64,000 nucleotides of DNA from Variovorax paradoxus NBRC 15149 (GTDB lineage Bacteria > Pseudomonadota > Gammaproteobacteria > Burkholderiales > Burkholderiaceae_C). The position numbers and the translations under genes were made by a program. The stretch is taken from NCBI RefSeq assembly GCF_001591365.1, contig NZ_BCUT01000002.1, positions 1,054,001-1,118,000 on the forward strand, written 5' to 3'. Positions 59,891 through 64,000 of the stretch are shown here, one piece after another. Position 1 is the first letter of the stretch, and the number at the start of each line of letters is the position of its first letter. The notes below the pieces were generated by a model that did not search any database, had not been told where the DNA came from, and saw nothing but the letters and a program-made list of their open reading frames with translations.

Positions 59891-61729
59891 CTACTGCGGC
59901 GCGGCGCGCAGCGGAAGATCGAACCAGCTGGCGTCGGCGCCACGCAGGATTTCCAGCCGCGGCGGCCGCCCGTGCGGCACCTGCGGGCCGTGGCCTTCGT
60001 CGCTGCCGCCGATCGACAGCCGTATGCGGCTGCCCGCGGCAAAGGTCCAGGACACCGGCAGCAGCGCGAAGTCCAGGCGCGCGGGCTCGTGGGGCACGAG
60101 CAGGCGGGCCGAAGCACGGTCGCAGGTGTTCACGGGCCAGCTCGCCACGTAGTCCGGCGAATGCGACAGGCCTTCGCGGTGCAGGGCGCGCAGCAGGCCT
60201 TCGGTGACGTAACGGCAGCTGCCGTCGGCCAGCACTTCGCTCAGATAGACGTAGACGGCCGCGTCGGTCTCCGACGATGCAAGCAGCAGGCTCGCACTCA
60301 CGTGGCCGGTCAGTTCGGCCGGCGTGGCCAATGGCGCGCTGGTGTAGTGCAGGTACTGCGCCTGGCGCTCGGTCCAGTCGGGGTAGTAGTGCTCGATGCC
60401 GACGGCACCCAGCCGTTCCAGCCGCGTCTGGCGGCCGGTCGAAACGGAGAAGTCGACCCGGTAGCTGTCGCGGCCGGGGGCGGCGGGCGCGTGCAGCGCC
60501 AGCACGCCATCCGCATCGGGATGGACGCGGCGGGTTCCCGCGAATGGCGGCCATGCATCGGCGGCCTGCCACTTCTCGTCGTGGATGGTGAAGTAGTGCA
60601 CCGGCTGCTCCCTGCCCAGCCCGGTGTCGATGCCGCGCAGGTGATGGTCGAAGAAGCGCAGCACTTCGGCCAGCAGCGGAAAGTCGGAACCGGTCTGCTC
60701 GCGCCAGGGCGAGACGTTGCTGCGCGCACCGTGGTCCCAGGGGCCGAGCAGCAGGCGGTGCTGGTGCCTGGGCAGTGTCAGGAAGCGCGTGATCGCCGAG
60801 TTGCTGTAGCCGGCGCCGTCGTACCAGCCCGAGACGGAGTAGATCGCCACCTCCTCGGGAATCTGGCGCGCGTAGTGGCCGGGGCTGCACACGTCCAGCG
60901 TCAATGCGGGGTCGTGCAGCGTTGCGTCGTGCCGGAACGGAAGCTCGCGCGCCATGTCGTTCAGCCGGCAGTTGCTGCGGTGCTGGTGCAGCGCCTGGGC
61001 CAGCAGCTGGCCATCGGCATCGTCGTCCACCGGCTGCGGCCCCGCGAACAGCGGGTTGCCGTAGTAGGCGAACTTGGCGAGGGCGGGGCGGTCGTCCTGG
61101 TCGAGCGCAACCATGAGTTCGTCGTAGCGGCCGGTCCAGATGGTCGAGAGCACGCCGCCCACGTAGAGCTGGTCGGTGTAGATGTCGGTCACGGCGAACA
61201 GCGGTGCGATGGCCTTGACCGCGGGGTGCCGCGTGCTTGCGAGAAACACCGCCGCCGCGCCCAGGTACGAAATGCCGGTCGATCCGATGCGCCCGTCGCT
61301 CCAGGGCTGCTGCACGATCCACTCGGCAATCTCGTGGTAGTCGTCGCGCTCCTTCGGCGAGCGCAATGCGTCGCGCGTGCCAAAGCTCGCGCCGGTGCCC
61401 CGCACATCCACCACCACCACCGCGTAGCCATGCGGCACGAAGAAGTCGCGGTAGCGGCCGCAGTTGGGACTGGCCTCCACCGTGGAGTCGGTGGTCACGA
61501 AGCGCCGGTAGTAGGGCGTGAAGATGACGATGGTGGGCAGGCGGGCCGGCGGCTGCGCGCCGTTGCGCGCCTGGGGCAGGTAGTAGTCGAGCGCGATGCG
61601 GCAACCGTCGCGCATCGTGACGTAGAGCGACTCCGGCCACCCGGGCAGGCCGAAGGCGGGCTTGCGGCTGGCGAGGTAGGCGCTGGGCGGCAGGTGCCAG
61701 GCGCCTGGCGTGCTATCGCGGTCCGACAT
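59891..61729 (-). CDS. CocE/NonD-family hydrolase (X-Pro dipeptidyl-peptidase-like)
   Basis: A 612-residue alpha/beta hydrolase. The N-terminal catalytic domain shows VTMRDGCRIALDYYLP, VVVDVRGTGASFGTRDA, and the nucleophile IGSTGISYLGAAAVF near residue 153. SGWYDGAGYSN and LLGPWDHGAR give the Asp and His. The C-terminal part is a jelly-roll domain (about 385-610). Relatives hydrolyse cocaine, glutaryl-7-ACA or other amides/esters. No signal peptide. It is the first gene before the Bug receptor; a dyad 107 bases upstream of its ATG fits a LysR site. Confidence 0.9.
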   Translation of the reverse strand: MSDRDSTPGAWHLPPSAYLASRKPAFGLPGWPESLYVTMRDGCRIALDYYLPQARNGAQPPARLPTIVIFTPYYRRFVTTDSTVEASPNCGRYRDFFVPHGYAVVVVDVRGTGASFGTRDALRSPKERDDYHEIAEWIVQQPWSDGRIGSTGISYLGAAAVFLASTRHPAVKAIAPLFAVTDIYTDQLYVGGVLSTIWTGRYDELMVALDQDDRPALAKFAYYGNPLFAGPQPVDDDADGQLLAQALHQHRSNCRLNDMARELPFRHDATLHDPALTLDVCSPGHYARQIPEEVAIYSVSGWYDGAGYSNSAITRFLTLPRHQHRLLLGPWDHGARSNVSPWREQTGSDFPLLAEVLRFFDHHLRGIDTGLGREQPVHYFTIHDEKWQAADAWPPFAGTRRVHPDADGVLALHAPAAPGRDSYRVDFSVSTGRQTRLERLGAVGIEHYYPDWTERQAQYLHYTSAPLATPAELTGHVSASLLLASSETDAAVYVYLSEVLADGSCRYVTEGLLRALHREGLSHSPDYVASWPVNTCDRASARLLVPHEPARLDFALLPVSWTFAAGSRIRLSIGGSDEGHGPQVPHGRPPRLEILRGADASWFDLPLRAAPQ

Positions 61730-61835
61730 GGGGCGGGGTACTTTCCTGAAGACAGATGGAGATGGATGGCGTTGTCACCGTCCTGTCATTCTGGGAATGC
61801 GGGCCCGCGTTGAAAAATGCGAAATCTCGATTGAT

Positions 61836-61854
61836 CCATAGGTTGAGCCTATGG
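61836..61854 (-). promoter_or_regulatory. Candidate LysR-type operator upstream of the CocE-like gene
   Basis: A perfect dyad CCATAGG-TTGAG-CCTATGG. It contains the T-N11-A core expected for LysR boxes (T61839, A61851). It lies about 107 bases before the hydrolase start. Two LysR genes are near: the one just upstream (61929-62876) and the one downstream (57886-58818); which one binds is not known. Confidence 0.55.
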
Positions 61855-61928
61855 AAGGAGGCGATGCTCCACCGCGGCCGGGCAACCTGCCGAAACATCA
61901 GAACCCGACAGTCGCTCTCAAAGCTTTC

Positions 61929-62876
61929 TCAGCCGCTGTCCCGGGACGATCCGTCGGCGTGGAAGAACCCGGCGTCTTGCAGGTTGCGCAGCACGATGTC
62001 CAGGATGCGCGCCGTCGTGTCGCTGCGGTGATGCGCCAGGTACGAGAAGTAGTACGGCACGTTCGGCACCGCCGGCTTGGCTTGCAACACCTGCAAGGAC
62101 TTTTCGGCGACCTGCCGGCGCGTGATCGATGCGGGCAGCATGGCAATCGCATGGCCGGAGGCGACCAGCGCCACCATGAGCGAGAGTGAATTGCAACTGC
62201 TGTACTCCTCGAACGAATAGCCATCCGAGGCCAGCCAGCGCGATGCCGATTCATGCAGGGTCGACGGCGGCGCATTGCAGACGATGCGGTGGTTCAGGGC
62301 GTGGGCCGGCAGAAAGTCTCCGTCGGGCATCATCAGGTCGTGGGCCGCCACCCACTGGTGTTGGGTCAGTCCGATGAATTGGCTTGTCACGTCGGGCTGG
62401 CTGCTTTGACCCGTGTGCAGCGCCATGTCCAACTCGTGGCTGTTGATCTTCTGAAGCAGCTGGGCGCCTCCGCCCACCGTCAGGTCCACACGAAGCGCCG
62501 GATAGCTGTCCTTGATGTCCTTGAGGATCTGCGGCATCCCGATGATCGCGCAGGACTCGTCCACCCCCATGCGCACCAGGCCTGTGATGGTGCGCCGCAG
62601 ATCGAGCCGCGCCATGTCCTGCGCCGACGCCAGCACGCGCTCCGCATAGACCAGCACATTGCGGCCCAGCTCCGTCGCCAGCAGGCGCTGGTTCTGGCGT
62701 TCGAACAGCTGGATACCCAATTCCTCCTCGAGGTCGCGAATGCGGTGCGAGATCGCCGGCTGGGTGAGATGCAGGTGGCGCGCCGCCGCATGCACCGTGC
62801 CGAGACGCGCGGTCCACACGAAAGCTTCCAGCTGATGGAGGGTGAACCTCGTTGATAAAGAACTCGAATCAACCAT
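61929..62876 (-). CDS. LysR-family transcriptional regulator
   Basis: A 315-residue regulator. The helix-turn-helix reads FTLHQLEAFVWTARLGTVHA and LTQPAISHRIRDLEEELG. The effector domain runs from about 95 to 300. It is divergent from an RraA-like gene and an amidase gene, which it probably controls across a 74-base gap. It also lies upstream of the CocE-like hydrolase on the same strand, with a 199-base gap that holds the LysR-type dyad. Confidence 0.9.
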   Translation of the reverse strand: MVDSSSLSTRFTLHQLEAFVWTARLGTVHAAARHLHLTQPAISHRIRDLEEELGIQLFERQNQRLLATELGRNVLVYAERVLASAQDMARLDLRRTITGLVRMGVDESCAIIGMPQILKDIKDSYPALRVDLTVGGGAQLLQKINSHELDMALHTGQSSQPDVTSQFIGLTQHQWVAAHDLMMPDGDFLPAHALNHRIVCNAPPSTLHESASRWLASDGYSFEEYSSCNSLSLMVALVASGHAIAMLPASITRRQVAEKSLQVLQAKPAVPNVPYYFSYLAHHRSDTTARILDIVLRNLQDAGFFHADGSSRDSG

Positions 62877-62950
62877 CGTGAGAATTGATCAGTATCGGTG
62901 CCGGGAGCGGCTGCCTACGATTGCCGTCATTCACAACGACGATATCCCAA

Positions 62951-63619
62951 ATGACTGCCATCGAACGAGGAGAGTTGCCGCCGCCTTGCACGCTGCAACT
63001 GCTGGCCCTGCTGAAGGAGGTCGAGCCGGCCACCATCGGCCACTTTCATGATCGCGGCTTCCTGCATGGGCGGATCAAGGCCATGGCTGCGGTGGCGCGC
63101 AGCGTCGGTACCGCCGTCACCGTGCGCTGCGAGGGTTCGGACGGATCCATCCTGCATCACGCGCTGGGACAACTGCGGGCCGGCGATTTCCTGTTCGTCG
63201 ACCGCGCGGGCGACGAGACGATCGCGTGCATGGGAGGTGCCAGCATGCTCGCGGCGCGCCTTCGTGGTGTCGCAGGCGTGGTGGTCGACGGCTGCGTCAC
63301 GGACATCGCGGAGCTGCGCGAGCTCGGCATACCGGTGTGGGCCCGCGGCCTGAGCGCCCGCACCACCCGCGCCGGCGGGCAGTCGGGCAGCTTCTGCCGG
63401 CCAGTGGACTGCGGGGGCGTTCGCGTGCATCCCGGCGATGCCGTGCTGGCGGACGAGAACGGTGTTCTGGTGATGCCGCCCGACGAGGCCTGGGCCCTGG
63501 CCCGGAAGGCGATCGGGCTGCAACAGGCAGAGCAGCAGACCTTGTCACGGCTGCGCGCCGGCGAGTCCTATTCCGACGTGCTGGACACGCGCCTTGTCTT
63601 CCAGGAGGCAGCGGCATGA
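62951..63619 (+). CDS. RraA-family / demethylmenaquinone methyltransferase-like protein
   Basis: A 222-residue protein of the RraA fold. Class II aldolase-like relatives such as HMG/CHA aldolase use a metal bound near GxGG and an RD/GCVTD pair. Here FVDRAGDETIACMGGASML, GVVVDGCVTDIAELRELG and the ARTTRAGG motif are visible. Most such proteins beside catabolic genes cleave 4-hydroxy-4-carboxy-acids rather than regulate RNase E. It overlaps the amidase start (ATGA), suggesting a small degradation pathway under the divergent LysR. Confidence 0.82.
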   Translation: MTAIERGELPPPCTLQLLALLKEVEPATIGHFHDRGFLHGRIKAMAAVARSVGTAVTVRCEGSDGSILHHALGQLRAGDFLFVDRAGDETIACMGGASMLAARLRGVAGVVVDGCVTDIAELRELGIPVWARGLSARTTRAGGQSGSFCRPVDCGGVRVHPGDAVLADENGVLVMPPDEAWALARKAIGLQQAEQQTLSRLRAGESYSDVLDTRLVFQEAAA

Positions 63620-64000
63620 CGAGCGCCCATCAGACCAGGCCGCCCGCCTTCGCACCGATGGCGGAACTGTCGCGTGCCTTGCGAACCGGGGAGACAAGTT
63701 CGGTGATCCTCACGCGGGAGTGCCTGCGCCGCATCGCGGCGCACGACGCCGTCTTCAAGAGCTTCCTGGCGGTCTACGAAGAGGAAGCCCTGGCGGCTGC
63801 GGCCCTCGCCGACGAGGAGCTTCGCGCAGGCCACGACCGCGGCCCGCTGCACGGTATTCCGTTGGCGCTGAAGGACCTGGTGGACATCCAAGGCAAGCCC
63901 ACGACGGCGGGCTCACCGCTGCTGTCGGCCAACATCGCGCAACAGGACGCAGCCATCGTTCGGCGCATTGCCGACGCCGGCGGCGTCATCGTCGGCAAGA
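63616..64000 (+). CDS. Amidase (amidase-signature family), N-terminal part
   Basis: The first 128 residues of an amidase-signature enzyme; the rest lies beyond the window. The catalytic lysine segment GPLHGIPLALKDLVDIQGKP is present, with the conserved TTAGSPL after it. The Gly-Ser-Ser region is not yet reached. It starts inside the stop of the RraA-like gene. Members split amides into acids and ammonia. Together with the RraA-like gene it suggests breakdown of an amide-containing compound. Confidence 0.9.
   Translation, partial: MTSAHQTRPPAFAPMAELSRALRTGETSSVILTRECLRRIAAHDAVFKSFLAVYEEEALAAAALADEELRAGHDRGPLHGIPLALKDLVDIQGKPTTAGSPLLSANIAQQDAAIVRRIADAGGVIVGK

Overview
The window is GC-rich and densely coded, with many 4-base ATGA/GTGA gene overlaps. 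It carries two Bug/TctC-type solute receptors, a TctDE-like two-component pair, an isoquinoline-oxidoreductase-type molybdenum hydroxylase, a RecQ without an obvious HRDC domain, and several LysR, AraC and LuxR regulators. This fits a Burkholderiales chromosome, most likely Comamonadaceae close to Variovorax. That assignment is an inference from gene content and style. I see no rRNA, tRNA or CRISPR.

Layout. 1-2.8 kb: an NAD/ADP-ribose module (nadE end, NMN adenylyltransferase-Nudix, ADP-ribosylglycohydrolase). 3-7 kb: a tannase-family lipoprotein and a TctDE-like pair. 7-10 kb: TerC, a universal stress protein and small membrane proteins. 9.9-15.2 kb: recQ, then an accessory patch made of a TonB-receptor fragment, the end of an IS3-family element, an AbiEi-like/nucleotidyltransferase pair and a decayed AAA ATPase start. 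15.2-18 kb: DUF2892, an ECF sigma factor, DUF454 and a degenerate tyrosine recombinase beside a 16-bp inverted repeat. 18-24.4 kb: a copper/silver efflux operon (small Cys/Met/His-rich exported protein, cusC, cusB with a fused CusF domain, cusA), all on the minus strand. 24.5-28.3 kb: a PQQ-type sugar dehydrogenase and a bufferin operon (bufA1-bufB-bufC-doxX) behind a sigma-F-like promoter. Copper export and copper sequestration therefore sit side by side.

28.4-34.5 kb: an aromatic-acid type catabolic patch (LuxR regulator, VanA-like Rieske oxygenase, Bug receptor, MFS carrier, SDR, and an ECF sigma factor with a fused SnoaL-like domain). 34.4-39 kb: a membrane protein, DUF899, a beta-propeller, a winged-helix regulator and a lone GSU2403-type nucleotidyltransferase. 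39.2-42 kb: iorAB. 42.5-45.4 kb: divergent norR and hmp for nitric-oxide detoxification. 45.4-54.2 kb: small stress proteins, with cardiolipin synthase, aldehyde dehydrogenase, CBS, DJ-1, BON, ClC and peroxiredoxin genes. Three genes here are damaged: clsB has an internal deletion, an Hsp20 gene is reduced to its two ends, and a membrane protein is frameshifted. 54.2-58 kb: AraC, a hydrolase and an AbiE-type toxin-antitoxin pair placed directly before a LysR gene. 58.8-64 kb: a Bug receptor with a CocE-like hydrolase, then LysR divergent from an RraA-like gene and an amidase that runs off the window.

Most notable: (i) the recombinase-fold protein that has lost most catalytic residues next to its own inverted repeat; (ii) the bufferin operon with an exact GTAACC-N16-CGAA promoter; (iii) three separate nucleotidyltransferase loci, two sharing a TTTTCACCA operator-like word; (iv) three TGACAG words at exact 22-bp steps before terC.
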